Shown: positions 35,029 to 50,431 of the stretch, piece after piece
How the letters are laid out: every line of letters begins with the position of its first letter
How positions within the stretch are numbered: the stretch's first letter is position 1
Source: Alteromonadaceae bacterium
Lineage (GTDB): Bacteria; Pseudomonadota; Gammaproteobacteria; Enterobacterales; Alteromonadaceae
Direction: 5' to 3'
DNA: 51,917 nucleotides
NCBI GenBank assembly: GCA_014872785.1
Contig: WKFJ01000026.1
Span: 1 to 51,917, forward strand
The notes under the pieces: generated by a model
Database searches by the model: none
Told to the model about the DNA's origin: nothing
The model's input: the letters and a program-made list of their open reading frames with translations, nothing else
Made by a program: the position numbers and the translations under genes

Positions 35029-36346
35029 TGCTGTCCTCCTTGGAATCTAGCACACCCACTGTTCTATTGCGTTTCACTAGATATTTTGCCGCAACGCGTT
35101 GAATATCTTGCGCCGTCACTTTTTGAAAATCATCAGGGGCGGTGAACATTTTTCTAAAGTCGCCATGGAACAACTCATAACGACCAATCAAATCTGCGCG
35201 ATTGTTTATTTCTGCTACGTTGCGGTAAAACTCAACAAGCTTTTGGTTTTTGACTTTTTGCAGCTCTTGCTCGGTAATTCCGTTCCTAGCAACATCATTG
35301 ATTTCTTTGATGATCGCTTTTTCCAGTGTTGCAGCGTCAGCGCTTTGACTGGCTACTCCATATATATAAAACAAGTTTGGGTCGAATGAGTCAGGAATGT
35401 AAGTAAACACCTGATCGGCGACCTGTTGCTCAAATATCAATTCGCTGTTCAGTCTAGCGCTATTTCCAGAAGTCAGAATGTCTCCCAACATAATCAGCGG
35501 ATAGTAATCTTCATGCGTATTCGCAGGGATATGGAAACCCATCATGATATTAGCTGACGAGACAGAAGGTTTATGCACGTAAGCGCGCCTTTCACCTTTT
35601 TGCTCTGGCTCTACGGTGTGTATTTTTCGCGGTGGCTTTTGCGCGGGTATGGGCTCGATATATTGTTCCGCGAGGCGTTTAACCTCGGCAGTATCTACCG
35701 CACCAACTATGACCATAACGGCATTATTGGGCGCATAATAGGTTTTGTGGAACGACTCTAAATCTTCTAATGTCCAGTTAGCGATGTCAGAGGCGTGTCC
35801 AATTACCGACCAGCTATATGGATGTGCACTGAATGCAGCATTTTTTACCGCGCCCCAAATGGCTCTAAAGTTACTATTCTCTAAACCTGTTGAACGCTCG
35901 GACGTTACAACGCCACGTTCACTTTCGACAATTTCTGGGTCCAAAGCTAAGTTTTGAATACGGTCTGCTTCCAAGTCAAAAATAACTTCTAATGCACCCG
36001 ATGGAAACCAGTTGGTGTACACAGTGAGGTTTTCGCTGGTGTAGGCATTGTTGGCACCGCCATTAGCTTCCATCGTTCTGTCGAACATTTTGGGGCCATA
36101 TTTTTTAGCACCGTTAAACATCATGTGCTCAAAAAAATGCGCTAATCCTGTGGTTCCGGGATATTCATTTCTCGAACCCGCTTTCCAAAAAATATACATG
36201 TTTGCATTGGGAATGGAGTGGTCTTCCATCACCATGATTGTCATGCCATTTTTCAGTTGAAATTTAGTAATGTCATCGGGGCTCATTTCTGCATTTGTGC
36301 TAAATACAGCTAACGCCAAGAGACATATGCCAAGTCGCTTGAACAT
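35012..36346 (-). CDS. M16-family zinc peptidase, catalytic subunit
   Basis: A 444-residue exported protein (signal peptide to ~NA, residue 19). The inverted zinc motif H70-F-F-E73-H74 (AHFFEHMMFNG) is intact and the third ligand Glu is expected in LDPEIVESERGVVTSE. The C-terminal lobe has GNSARLNSELI, the partner binding loop. It probably works with the non-catalytic M16 protein encoded 17 bases overlapping downstream, degrading peptides in the periplasm. An AAGGAAT ribosome site precedes the ATG. Confidence 0.9.
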   Translation of the reverse strand: MFKRLGICLLALAVFSTNAEMSPDDITKFQLKNGMTIMVMEDHSIPNANMYIFWKAGSRNEYPGTTGLAHFFEHMMFNGAKKYGPKMFDRTMEANGGANNAYTSENLTVYTNWFPSGALEVIFDLEADRIQNLALDPEIVESERGVVTSERSTGLENSNFRAIWGAVKNAAFSAHPYSWSVIGHASDIANWTLEDLESFHKTYYAPNNAVMVIVGAVDTAEVKRLAEQYIEPIPAQKPPRKIHTVEPEQKGERRAYVHKPSVSSANIMMGFHIPANTHEDYYPLIMLGDILTSGNSARLNSELIFEQQVADQVFTYIPDSFDPNLFYIYGVASQSADAATLEKAIIKEINDVARNGITEQELQKVKNQKLVEFYRNVAEINNRADLIGRYELFHGDFRKMFTAPDDFQKVTAQDIQRVAAKYLVKRNRTVGVLDSKEDSNENDL

Positions 36347-36486
36347 GGGATTCCTTGTTGTTTTATGTAGGGAAATGACAACATAGCTTAACGTATATAT
36401 ATGTCATTAGTTTTTTTGTGGATTGGTTCTCATAGTAACGATTTGTTGCAAAAAAGCTTACAAATCTTTGCTATATATTCCATAGC

Positions 36487-36521
36487 AGTGAGTCATTTTG
36501 ATTTGGCAAAATGGCATCACT
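36487..36521 (+). other. Hairpin and 10-codon leader ORF before the small membrane protein gene
   Basis: AGTGA/TCACT and CATTTTG/CAAAATG form an interrupted stem around ATTTGG. Downstream an ATG at 36535, preceded by AAGGA, opens a 10-codon frame (MSAFFLYRRT) whose stop lies at 36565-36567, on top of the ribosome site of the gene at 36569. This could be a translational leader, or chance. Confidence 0.3.
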
Positions 36522-36568
36522 CTCAAGGAATGATATGAGCGCATTTTTTCTTTACAGGAGAACATAAA

Positions 36569-36817
36569 ATGCAATTAATTACGGAGCGCACTAAACACTG
36601 TGTCGACATTGGTTGTCGCTTATGTGTTGCTCTATTCGCAGGTTTCGGCTCGGCTGCATTATTAGGCATGATGCTATTTTTGTACCTGATTTTAAGTGGA
36701 TACTTAAACGCCAGTGCTTCACCAAGTCCTGTATTTTATTGGCTGCCGCTATTACTTGGGGTTGTTGTAACGCTTAATTTGGCTAGTCGGTGGTGCAAAG
36801 AGTTACACCACAACTGA
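36569..36817 (+). CDS. Small two-helix membrane protein, unknown
   Basis: An 82-residue protein with two hydrophobic stretches (~residues 18-45 and 54-72) and short charged ends, so an inner-membrane hairpin with both ends in the cytoplasm is likely. AGGAGA is well spaced before the ATG, which makes it a convincing gene despite its size. No family is recognised. Its stop lies 6 bp from the convergent aguB stop. Confidence 0.6.
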   Translation: MQLITERTKHCVDIGCRLCVALFAGFGSAALLGMMLFLYLILSGYLNASASPSPVFYWLPLLLGVVVTLNLASRWCKELHHN

Positions 36818-36823
36818 GTAGAA

Positions 36824-37720
36824 CTAATCGCGCCAGCGTTTAGTGATATCCGAATAGGCGTCAATTCGACGATCCCTGAAATAAGGCCAAATGCGCCTGA
36901 CGTTTTCACAGCGTTTCATATCAAACGTTACCGTAAGGTTCTGTTCTTTGTCTGAACTGGCTTGCGCCAAAATTTCACCTTGTGGACCACAGATAAAGCT
37001 TTGCCCCCAGAAGTCAATTCCGGGATCTCCTGCGATTGGAGATGCTTCAAAACCAGTACGATTGGCAACAATAACCGGTAGAGAATTTGCAACCGCGTGC
37101 CCTCTTTGGACTGTTTGCCAAGCATCGAACTGACGTTTCTGTTCCTCTGGCGTGTCGTTTTTATCCCAGCCGATAGCGGTAGGGTATAAAAGAATATCTG
37201 CACCAGCCATAGCCATCAAACGTGCGGCTTCCGGATACCACTGATCCCAACATACAAGTACACCTAAATTGCCGACACTGGTATTGATCGGTTTGAAGCC
37301 ATCAACATCGCCCGGCGTAAAATAAAATTTTTCATAAAAGCCAGGATCGTCTGGAATGTGCATTTTTCTGTAAGTGCCCACCAACCCTTTATCACCATCA
37401 AATACGACGGCAGTGTTGTGATATAGACCAGGTGCACGACGTTCAAATAGCGACGTGACTAAAACGACATTGAGTTCTTTGGCAAGCTCACCGAAGTAAT
37501 CGGTTGCAGGTCCTGGAATTGGCTCTGCTAAATCGAAATAATCGGTGTTTTCCTCCTGACAAAAGTACAAGGTACTATGCAGTTCTTGCAATAAGACTAA
37601 TTTGCAGCCCTCTTCAGCTAAAGTGCGTAATTGTGTTTTAGAGGCCGACCAATTTGTTGCTTTATCATTGTCGTTTATTGCTTGTTGAACTAAGCCAACC
37701 TTGAGTTGATTGCTACTCAT
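36824..37720 (-). CDS. aguB: N-carbamoylputrescine amidase
   Basis: A 298-residue member of the nitrilase superfamily. The catalytic triad is E46 (LLQELHST), K119 (YRKMHIPDDPGFYEKFYF, very typical of AguB) and C157 (VLVCWDQWYPEAARL). It hydrolyses N-carbamoylputrescine to putrescine, carbon dioxide and ammonia. The ATG overlaps the end of aguA by 8 bases and has its own AAGGAG site. Together the two enzymes convert agmatine to putrescine and release nitrogen. Confidence 0.95.
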   Translation of the reverse strand: MSSNQLKVGLVQQAINDNDKATNWSASKTQLRTLAEEGCKLVLLQELHSTLYFCQEENTDYFDLAEPIPGPATDYFGELAKELNVVLVTSLFERRAPGLYHNTAVVFDGDKGLVGTYRKMHIPDDPGFYEKFYFTPGDVDGFKPINTSVGNLGVLVCWDQWYPEAARLMAMAGADILLYPTAIGWDKNDTPEEQKRQFDAWQTVQRGHAVANSLPVIVANRTGFEASPIAGDPGIDFWGQSFICGPQGEILAQASSDKEQNLTVTFDMKRCENVRRIWPYFRDRRIDAYSDITKRWRD

Positions 37721-38756
37721 ATAGGGTAACTCCTTCCGACATTATGCCACGTAATTCTTGCTTTAATGTGTTTGTAGGTACTTGCATACTTATGCAGTGT
37801 AAACTGCCAAACTGCTCTACCAGATAGCGACAGTCAATGGCAATTACGTCAAACTCTGGGTATGCATGTTCGAGGCATTCAATATTTTGCTCGTCTTCCT
37901 TCTCGCCATAAATTGGCGCGAAGATACAATTGTTGCTAATCAGGTAATTTGCATAGGAAGCGGGGAGTCTTTCACCGTTTGCATTATAGATTGAGGGTAA
38001 GGCCAACTCGAGTATTTGAGCGGTTGGAAACAGCTCTGCACATTCCTGCTTAAGCGCTTCTAAACCTCTATAGTGAGGATCCTCAGGTACGTTAAATGCT
38101 GTTTGTATTACAAGGTCACCATGAGGGGTAAACCTGACTAGCGTATCAATGTGGCCATCTGTGTCGTCGCCCTCCAAATGACCATTGTTAAGAATATGTG
38201 TTTGTGTAGCACCAAGGTATTTCTCAAACAAAGCTGAGTATTGTTCTGAAGAAAATTCAGCATTGCGCTCGGGATTCTCGAGGCACATCCGAGTGGAGAG
38301 CAGGCATCCACCCGCGTCTATCTCTAGAGCGCCACCTTCAACGACTGTATCGACTGCAACTAGTGGATTACTGCAAAGCCTCGATAAATATGCTGCGTTC
38401 ATATTATTGTCACGGTTTGCATCAAACTTGTTTCCCCAACCATTAAAAGTGAAAGACACGGGAACATTGCCTTTGTCAGATTGGCAGGTCAAAAAGCCGT
38501 AGTCTCTAACCCAGGTGTCGTTATAGTCAGATTTAACCAAAAGTACGCGCGCGGTTGCGGGTAAGCGAGATGTAACCTCTTCTATTTCTTCAGCCTTCAC
38601 CAGCAAAATAACGGGAGTATCATTTTGATTAATGGCACGAATGATATCCAAATAGGTGGTTTGTACTTCGTTTAGCCAATCTTTCCAGTCTGTATTGGCG
38701 TCTGGCCAGGCTAAAATAATGGCCTCTTGCGGAGCCCATTCGGGGAGTAATCTCAA
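37713..38756 (-). CDS. aguA: Agmatine deiminase
   Basis: A 347-residue enzyme of the peptidylarginine deiminase superfamily; it converts agmatine to N-carbamoylputrescine and ammonia. Visible motifs are PEWAPQEAIILAWPDANTDW at the N-terminus, the NDTWVRDYG segment, VEGGALEIDAGG, GHIDTLVRF with the catalytic His/Asp pair, and the nucleophile C321 in GSLHCISMQVP. The start is TTG with GGAA 8 bases upstream; no ATG is available nearby. Length is slightly below the usual ~365. It is the first gene of aguAB and lies after the gltBD terminator, so it likely has its own promoter. Confidence 0.93.
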   Translation of the reverse strand: MRLLPEWAPQEAIILAWPDANTDWKDWLNEVQTTYLDIIRAINQNDTPVILLVKAEEIEEVTSRLPATARVLLVKSDYNDTWVRDYGFLTCQSDKGNVPVSFTFNGWGNKFDANRDNNMNAAYLSRLCSNPLVAVDTVVEGGALEIDAGGCLLSTRMCLENPERNAEFSSEQYSALFEKYLGATQTHILNNGHLEGDDTDGHIDTLVRFTPHGDLVIQTAFNVPEDPHYRGLEALKQECAELFPTAQILELALPSIYNANGERLPASYANYLISNNCIFAPIYGEKEDEQNIECLEHAYPEFDVIAIDCRYLVEQFGSLHCISMQVPTNTLKQELRGIMSEGVTLYE

Positions 38757-38873
38757 CGACAGTATTCCATCAGTGTAAACTTTGGCGAAGTATAGCGGAT
38801 TAGATAAAAAGCGACATATTATTGTTATCTATCTGTTTCGTAGACAGTGTATTAGCGTTCTTTTACCGCAAGA

Positions 38874-38899
38874 AAAAAGGAGCCATAAGGCTCCTTTTT
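38874..38899 (-). terminator. Terminator after gltBD
   Basis: AAAAAGGAGCC pairs perfectly with GGCTCCTTTTT around an ATAA loop, 29 bases after the gltD stop on the minus strand, with T tracts in both directions. Confidence 0.92.
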
Positions 38900-38927
38900 A
38901 AAAGAAGAAGATAATCATCGAGGAAAT

Positions 38928-44818
<5,891 letters not shown>

Positions 44819-45400
44819 TTACCAAATCTCCTCACACTGTTGACTGGGTAGGGTGGTGTCTTAGTCGCCGCGTGGCGAGACCTTTGCTTTTGGTTTCTCT
44901 TTGCATCGCTGATTATTTCTAAAATATCTGCGATTTATTTGGTTTTTGTTATATGGAGTAAACCAGTCAACTAGAACATTTACCCACGTCTAACAACCTT
45001 TGTTATTAAGCCCATTTATTGGTCGAAGTGGGTATCTATGCATTAATCCCTCGAAGGGTTTGTCAAAATACCTATAACTTTCTCAGAAATCAAATTTTGC
45101 GGAATAGTCTTTGTTAAAAAACAGGATAAATACCCTAAAACCAGGAAAAACAGTTACTTTTCATAGAGATATATAAGACATAACACCTAAGTAGTATGAT
45201 AGTCATCCTAATAATTAGTTAAAAATTAATCAGCTTGTTTGGTTTCTATAAGTTCATTATTTAGAACAGTTTAGAATAAATATGTTTGTGATTTGCATAC
45301 TTGACTAAGCGTTCAAGTATCTTGGTTGAAAAAGCATCATGTTTGGAATTTGTGTGATTCCTGTTAGGATGCCGAGAATTATCGAATTCAGGCTATTTAA
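44819..45400. promoter_or_regulatory. Divergent gltB-arcB intergenic region
   Basis: A 582-bp AT-rich gap. Near gltB it holds a small hairpin, TCGCC/GGCGA (44865-44878), in the presumed gltB leader. I found no sigma54 element, no NtrC dyad and no convincing -35/-10 pair for either gene, and no small reading frame with a ribosome site. The promoters must lie here but cannot be placed by eye. Confidence 0.5.
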
Positions 45401-47755
45401 ATGACTCAAGAATCGGCGTCCAAGCAAGGTTGGGCTGAAAGAGCAGCATATTGTATTACCCGTTTTGGTGTATTTCGCAGCACCATTGTACTTCTATTAC
45501 TGACAATGATTTTTACAATTGCAGGATCTTTAGCGATTCGATTAATCATGGACGTTACGGTCACGTTTGAAGATTACATCACTGCAATTGTGCTTACCCT
45601 GACGGTAGCTCCAATCGTGATAATTGTCTTTAGCTCGATGGTGAAGCAATTAGAAGCTTCGCGTCAGCAAATGCAAGATGCACTGGTTGAACTGGAGTCA
45701 ATTCGTGAAAAAGATAGGCTGCGTACCGAACAGTTGCAATTGAGCGTACACAAACTCAATGCCGAAATTGAGAAGCGGCAGAAGTTGCAAGCTGATCGTG
45801 AAAAGGTGTTTGCAGAGCTCGAAAATCAAATTAATTATAAATCTGAGAAAGAAGAGCAGGCGCAACGTCTTTCTACATTGCTGCGCTCTATTATCGATGC
45901 ATCTCCGGATCTCATTTATTATCGAAATGAAGAAGGGCAATTTGCTGGGTGTAACCGCATCGCCGAGCAGATGACTGGCTACACCGAAGAACAACTTATT
46001 GGCTTATCGCCGCATGAGGTTTATGACGAAGAGCTTGCCAGGCAAGTTGTGTTGAGTGACCACGAAGTACTTGAGAGTAATGCTAGCATTACCGAAGAAC
46101 TGTGGTTGCGCTTTGCTGATGGCCGCCGTCGCTATTATGAAATGCGCAAAGTGCCCTTCTTTGACCCTAAAGGCAACCGACTTGGTCTTTTGGCATTTGG
46201 CCGGGATATCACAGAGAGGAAGCAAGCTGAAGATGCGGTAAGCAAAGCGTCTAAAGACAAAACTGCATTCGTGGCGACAATTAGCCATGAATTAAGGACG
46301 CCGTTGAATGGTATAGTCGGTCTTAGCCGAATGCTGCGAGACACCAGTCTCAACCAAGAGCAATTCAATTGGGTCAGCACCATTTACGCCAGTGCAATTA
46401 CGCTTGGAAACATCTTCAATGACATCATTGATTTAGACAAGCTAGAACGTGACAGACTTGAACTGCAACTGAAAACTGTTTCACTAAAAGAGTTTTCTGT
46501 AGAGCTTGGTAGCATCATTGAATTGTTGGCAGCTGACAAAGGTCTTGTTTTTAAAACTAATATTGTCGATCCATTACCAGCATTTGTGGAAGTTGATGGT
46601 ACTCGCTTGCGTCAAATTTTGTGGAACATGCTCTACAATGCGGTCAAATTTACCCAACAGGGGTATGTGAGCCTCTCCATTGAAGCGTCTGAACCAGAGA
46701 ATGGGGTATCACTCGTCACCTTTGTAGTCACCGATACTGGCGTCGGTATACCTGAAGATGAACTAGAGAAAATCTTCGCGATGTATTATCAAGTTGACCA
46801 TCCACACCATAAGACTGCTACTGGAACCGGAATCGGCTTGGCGATTTGCCAACAAATGGTCTCGTTAATGAAGGGACATATCTCCGTGAATAGCGTCATG
46901 GGCGAGGGAACCAGTTTTAAAGTGCAATTGCCCCTGGAAATCAGTACCTCAGGTATCAAAGTCGAAAAATTGGAAATCGAACCACTCAACATATTGCTGG
47001 TGGAGGATATTCAACTTAACGTAATGGTAGCCAAAGCATTGCTAGAAAAGCTAGGGCAAACGGTATCTGTCGCCATGACCGGTGAAGATGCGTTGGAGTT
47101 GGCAAGAAATAACCAGTACGACTTAATTTTGCTGGATATTCAATTACCAGGGATTAGCGGTTTCGAGGTGGCTGATATTCTACGAGAAGAAGGGCTAGTT
47201 AAAAATACCAAGTTGGTGGCGCTTACTGCAAACGTGATCAAAACACGTCAGGAGTACCTTGATAATGGTATGGATGATGTTATTGCTAAACCCATAAAGA
47301 AAAGCCGCGTAATCGAAGTATTCAATCAATTGTTTATTGAGCAAGAAGAGCTTCCAGTGGTGCAAGAGCATGTGCAGAAGCAAGGCAAACAATTGCATGC
47401 TGTGCTCGATATGGAATTGTTAGAGATGTTGATGGATACCATCGGCATTGAAATGATGTTCAATAGTTTATCTGTATTCGAAGAAATGATGCCCAACTAC
47501 ATGGAGCTATTAAAACTCAGCCTTAGCGCCAAAGAAAAAGACGAAGTTTGTGGCCATGCGCATAAAATTAAAGGGGCTGCTGGTTCAGTAGGTTTAGCCG
47601 GCGTTCAGAAGATTGCTAATCAAATACAGCAGGGCGATCACCCTGCATGGTGGCAGAATGTATATGATTGGGTCGAGGAACTACAACAAGCATATGAACA
47701 TGACCTAACTCGCTTAAAAGAGTGGATGCAAGAGCAAGAGTCGGAATTTGATTGA
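45401..47755 (+). CDS. arcB: Redox sensor kinase ArcB, hybrid
   Basis: A 784-residue tripartite kinase. Two transmembrane helices (~25-50, 58-78) flank a tiny periplasmic loop; a coiled coil (~80-150) and a PAS domain (~155-275) follow. The kinase has H296 (ISHELRTPLNG), the receiver D579 (ILLDIQLPG) and the HPt domain H721 (GHAHKIKGAAGS); these align four residues later than H292, D576 and H717 in E. coli. Of the two redox Cys of E. coli ArcB, C180 is kept as C184, but the C241 position is Y245. It senses quinone state and phosphorylates ArcA, which is not in the window. Confidence 0.95.
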   Translation: MTQESASKQGWAERAAYCITRFGVFRSTIVLLLLTMIFTIAGSLAIRLIMDVTVTFEDYITAIVLTLTVAPIVIIVFSSMVKQLEASRQQMQDALVELESIREKDRLRTEQLQLSVHKLNAEIEKRQKLQADREKVFAELENQINYKSEKEEQAQRLSTLLRSIIDASPDLIYYRNEEGQFAGCNRIAEQMTGYTEEQLIGLSPHEVYDEELARQVVLSDHEVLESNASITEELWLRFADGRRRYYEMRKVPFFDPKGNRLGLLAFGRDITERKQAEDAVSKASKDKTAFVATISHELRTPLNGIVGLSRMLRDTSLNQEQFNWVSTIYASAITLGNIFNDIIDLDKLERDRLELQLKTVSLKEFSVELGSIIELLAADKGLVFKTNIVDPLPAFVEVDGTRLRQILWNMLYNAVKFTQQGYVSLSIEASEPENGVSLVTFVVTDTGVGIPEDELEKIFAMYYQVDHPHHKTATGTGIGLAICQQMVSLMKGHISVNSVMGEGTSFKVQLPLEISTSGIKVEKLEIEPLNILLVEDIQLNVMVAKALLEKLGQTVSVAMTGEDALELARNNQYDLILLDIQLPGISGFEVADILREEGLVKNTKLVALTANVIKTRQEYLDNGMDDVIAKPIKKSRVIEVFNQLFIEQEELPVVQEHVQKQGKQLHAVLDMELLEMLMDTIGIEMMFNSLSVFEEMMPNYMELLKLSLSAKEKDEVCGHAHKIKGAAGSVGLAGVQKIANQIQQGDHPAWWQNVYDWVEELQQAYEHDLTRLKEWMQEQESEFD

Positions 47756-47763
47756 TTGCTGAT

Positions 47764-48843
47764 TTAAATCGAGGCTGCGACCCTAGTGCTCGCCTCGATT
47801 GCGCCTTCCAAGTAGCCGGGCTCGGTTTTGGCAAACTCACTTCCGGCAAAATGAATAGTGTCGTAAAGTCTATTCGCATAAAGCGCTTCCGCTATATCCT
47901 CTGGGTGGCGAGGGGGTTCATTTCTGTCTAATTGGCTACTGATCCAGTGATTATTTTGCCAATCATTTAAGCAATAATTAACTGGGGCTAGTGCCTTTTC
48001 ACCAAAGAACTGTGCAAATTGCTGTAGGCAAGCCTGGCTCAATTTCTTCGTGTCTAATTGTGCGCGTTGTGCTGCCGGGATACCAATAAAGCCAAACAAA
48101 GCAAATCCATCATTTTCTTCGACACTCGCGTCGTGAATTTCTACCATTGGACCGACGCGACTAAAGGCATCGCCTGATAATCCTTGCTCTCGCCAGAATG
48201 CGCTGCCATAGCTAGCAACAAATTTTGCTTGAGCGCCCATCCAAGTAGGTTGTTGTGACAATAAGCGATGGCCTTCTTCTGTTAAAAATGAGCCTATATT
48301 CAATTGCGAGACTATTTGTCGTGGCGGAATGGCAAAAGCGACAGATTTAGCCTCAATTCTTATACATTCTGGGTTATTGGTGTGTGCAATCCACATATCT
48401 CGTTCTTTAATTAGATCGATAATTGCTGTGTTCAATAACAGGTTCGATGCTGGTACATCCTTAAGCAATCGCTGCACAAATCTCGTGGTGCCTCCCTCGA
48501 ACCGAAAACTTTGCATGCTCCCCGCGCCAACATGCCGCTGGAGTGGTTGATTCGGATGTAGTTGATATAACACATCTCCTGATTGATGCTGTTCAAATGT
48601 GTTGATATTAAGTTCGTTGACTAGCTGTCTAATGTGCTTTTGGTGTGGCCAGAACCAAGTTGCACCTAAATCAGCATACCAGTGGCTGCTACCATGAGAT
48701 TTCCCTTCATGTTTGAGACCGCTTACACGGCCTCCAAAGTTCTCTCGTGCCTCGATGAGCATGAAGGATTTGTTGCGTTTATTGACGTTGCGAGCAAGGT
48801 TTAGCCCAGCGATTCCGCCTCCTACAATTAACACATCAAGCAT
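47764..48843 (-). CDS. FAD-dependent amine oxidase-like flavoprotein
   Basis: A 359-residue flavoprotein. LIVGGGIAGLNLA is the FAD-binding Rossmann turn; RENFGGRVSG is the GGR(x)S motif of the monoamine-oxidase group, and the C-terminus has IHFAGSEFAKTEPGYLEGAIEA, the second FAD contact. It is shorter than typical monoamine oxidases (~450), with a reduced substrate domain. The substrate is unknown. Its start overlaps the end of the cupin gene by 8 bases, so it is the third gene of a three-gene unit. It ends 8 bp from arcB (convergent). Confidence 0.82.
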   Translation of the reverse strand: MLDVLIVGGGIAGLNLARNVNKRNKSFMLIEARENFGGRVSGLKHEGKSHGSSHWYADLGATWFWPHQKHIRQLVNELNINTFEQHQSGDVLYQLHPNQPLQRHVGAGSMQSFRFEGGTTRFVQRLLKDVPASNLLLNTAIIDLIKERDMWIAHTNNPECIRIEAKSVAFAIPPRQIVSQLNIGSFLTEEGHRLLSQQPTWMGAQAKFVASYGSAFWREQGLSGDAFSRVGPMVEIHDASVEENDGFALFGFIGIPAAQRAQLDTKKLSQACLQQFAQFFGEKALAPVNYCLNDWQNNHWISSQLDRNEPPRHPEDIAEALYANRLYDTIHFAGSEFAKTEPGYLEGAIEASTRVAASI

Positions 48844-49549
48844 TGTTTAAGTGCCCTGTTTTTAGCAAAAGTTTAGAATTTTGGTTGGCTATTAATGTGA
48901 CTGAATGATTGGCGGGGAGACGCTGCCAGTCTCCAGTACTCAGAGTAGCTTGGTTGCTGTTTAAGTTTCCCTCAAGCAACAGTAACTCAACCCCATTGTG
49001 TTGCCAGAAAGACAGCTCTTGCTGTTGCGCTATCTCTATTAATTCCACTTTTTCATAATCATCAAAAAGTATTGCTTTTTGACTTGAATTATTAATTTCG
49101 GTTAGCGCGAGTTGAGTTGCATCGTTTTCGCGGAATTGTTGCAACTTCACGTAAATCAAACAGCCTTCACTGCTATGGGGTTTGTGAGAAGAACCCGGTG
49201 GGTTTCTAACGTAACTTCCCGCTGGATAATCGCCATGTTCGTCGGAAAAAGTACCGTGCAGAACAAAAAATTCTTCCCCTAAAGGATGAGTGTGTGCATT
49301 AAAATAGCTATTCGGGGCATAGGCTACAATACTAGTGGCTCGAAGTGTTTTTTCGCCACCATCACGCTCAAGTAATTGACGTTTAACACCCTTCGCAGGA
49401 GAGGGAAGCCAAATATTACTTTCGCCTGAGACGACTGCGGGTTGTGTAAGATCATGATGCAATCTAATTGTTTGGCTATCTGCAGTTTCTACTTCTGTGT
49501 TTTGTGATGCTTGCCATAAGTTCTCCCAGTATGAGTTTAATCTTTGCAT
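48836..49549 (-). CDS. ChrR-like cupin protein without an anti-sigma domain
   Basis: A 237-residue protein with two cupin-like halves. The first carries a complete metal set, H86-x-H88, E92 and H122 in AHTHPLGEEFF...GSSHKP; the spacing (2, 4, 30) equals that remembered for the zinc ligands of the ChrR cupin domain of Rhodobacter. The second half (~155-235) has lost such residues. The N-terminal zinc anti-sigma domain of ChrR is absent, and no sigma factor gene is adjacent, so it is not an anti-sigma factor in the usual sense. It may be a metalloenzyme or a sensor. Confidence 0.72.
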   Translation of the reverse strand: MQRLNSYWENLWQASQNTEVETADSQTIRLHHDLTQPAVVSGESNIWLPSPAKGVKRQLLERDGGEKTLRATSIVAYAPNSYFNAHTHPLGEEFFVLHGTFSDEHGDYPAGSYVRNPPGSSHKPHSSEGCLIYVKLQQFRENDATQLALTEINNSSQKAILFDDYEKVELIEIAQQQELSFWQHNGVELLLLEGNLNSNQATLSTGDWQRLPANHSVTLIANQNSKLLLKTGHLNNA

Positions 49550-49582
49550 CTTGTCCTCCTAAAAACTGTTGCATGAGAGCTG

Positions 49583-49611
49583 TGCCCCCACCATTGTTAA
49601 TGTTGGGGGCA
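49583..49611 (-). other. Intercistronic hairpin between the SDR and cupin genes
   Basis: TGCCCCCA pairs perfectly with TGGGGGCA around a 13-base loop in the 77-bp gap within the operon. It is the only GC-rich spot there. It may modulate the ratio of the SDR to the downstream proteins; no T tract follows on the minus strand. Confidence 0.5.
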
Positions 49612-49626
49612 TGCGTTATCGAGTGC

Positions 49627-50394
49627 TTAATTCCGTCCAGCCATGACTCCGCCATCCACATCTAGAATGGTACCTGTTATCCAACTTGCCTTATCTGACA
49701 AAAGAAAATCAATCGCGTCAGCAACATCATTTGCATTGCCTATGCGACCAAGAGGGTGAAAATCATTGAACCCTTGTAGCGATTTAGTAATCTGTTCCTC
49801 TTCAATAAATGACTTGTAAATTGTGGTTAAGACGACCGCAGGAGCCACTGCATTTACGCGAATACCATAATCCGCAAGTTCCATTGCTAAATGTTGTGTT
49901 AAAGAATGGAGACCCGCTTTTTGCATTGAGTACGCAGAAGACGGCGTTGCCTTAACTGCTTGATGAGCCCACATTGAACCAATGTTAACAATAGATCCAC
50001 CATTGTGCGTTTGCATGTTTTTAGCGACTGCTTGGGTGATGAAGAAAAAGGCTTTATTCACGTCCATTTGCATTCTGTAATCTTCAGCAGAATGTTCTAA
50101 AAAGCTCACGGGTTTAAAGAACCCGGCAGCATTCACCAAGTATTTGATGTGACGCGTTTCTTGCTCCAATTTGTGTGCTAGGGTTTGTACTTGGTTAAAG
50201 TCATATAGATCAACTGACAGGGTTTCTACCTTACCATTTGTCTCCTTTTCTAATTCTTGTTTAGCGTTTGCTAAATTTTCTTCGTTTCTTGCGACCAGTA
50301 TTACTGTGTTTCCTGCCTTTAGAAGACGTTTAGCAGTTGCTTTACCCATACCAGATGAGCCGCCAACAATTAATGCGATATGTGAGTTAGCCAT
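49627..50394 (-). CDS. Short-chain dehydrogenase/reductase (classical SDR)
   Basis: A 255-residue classical SDR. The cofactor site is [18 protein letters not shown] lies at 88-91, and the catalytic residues are S140, Y155 and K159 (YSMQK). The C-terminal [19 protein letters not shown] and [11 protein letters not shown] are typical. It reduces or oxidises an alcohol/keto group; the substrate is unknown. It is the first gene of the oxidase/cupin/SDR unit, preceded by a GGAG site and, upstream, by two operator-like palindromes. Confidence 0.87.
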   Translation of the reverse strand: MANSHIALIVGGSSGMGKATAKRLLKAGNTVILVARNEENLANAKQELEKETNGKVETLSVDLYDFNQVQTLAHKLEQETRHIKYLVNAAGFFKPVSFLEHSAEDYRMQMDVNKAFFFITQAVAKNMQTHNGGSIVNIGSMWAHQAVKATPSSAYSMQKAGLHSLTQHLAMELADYGIRVNAVAPAVVLTTIYKSFIEEEQITKSLQGFNDFHPLGRIGNANDVADAIDFLLSDKASWITGTILDVDGGVMAGRN

Positions 50395-50431
50395 AATTAT
50401 TCTCCAGATTTTGAACGTTGATTCATGTAGC

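Noticed and set aside
44819..45400. NtrC or sigma54 control of gltB
   Set aside because: No TGCACC/GGTGCA dyad or TGGC-N8-GC element was found in the gap.
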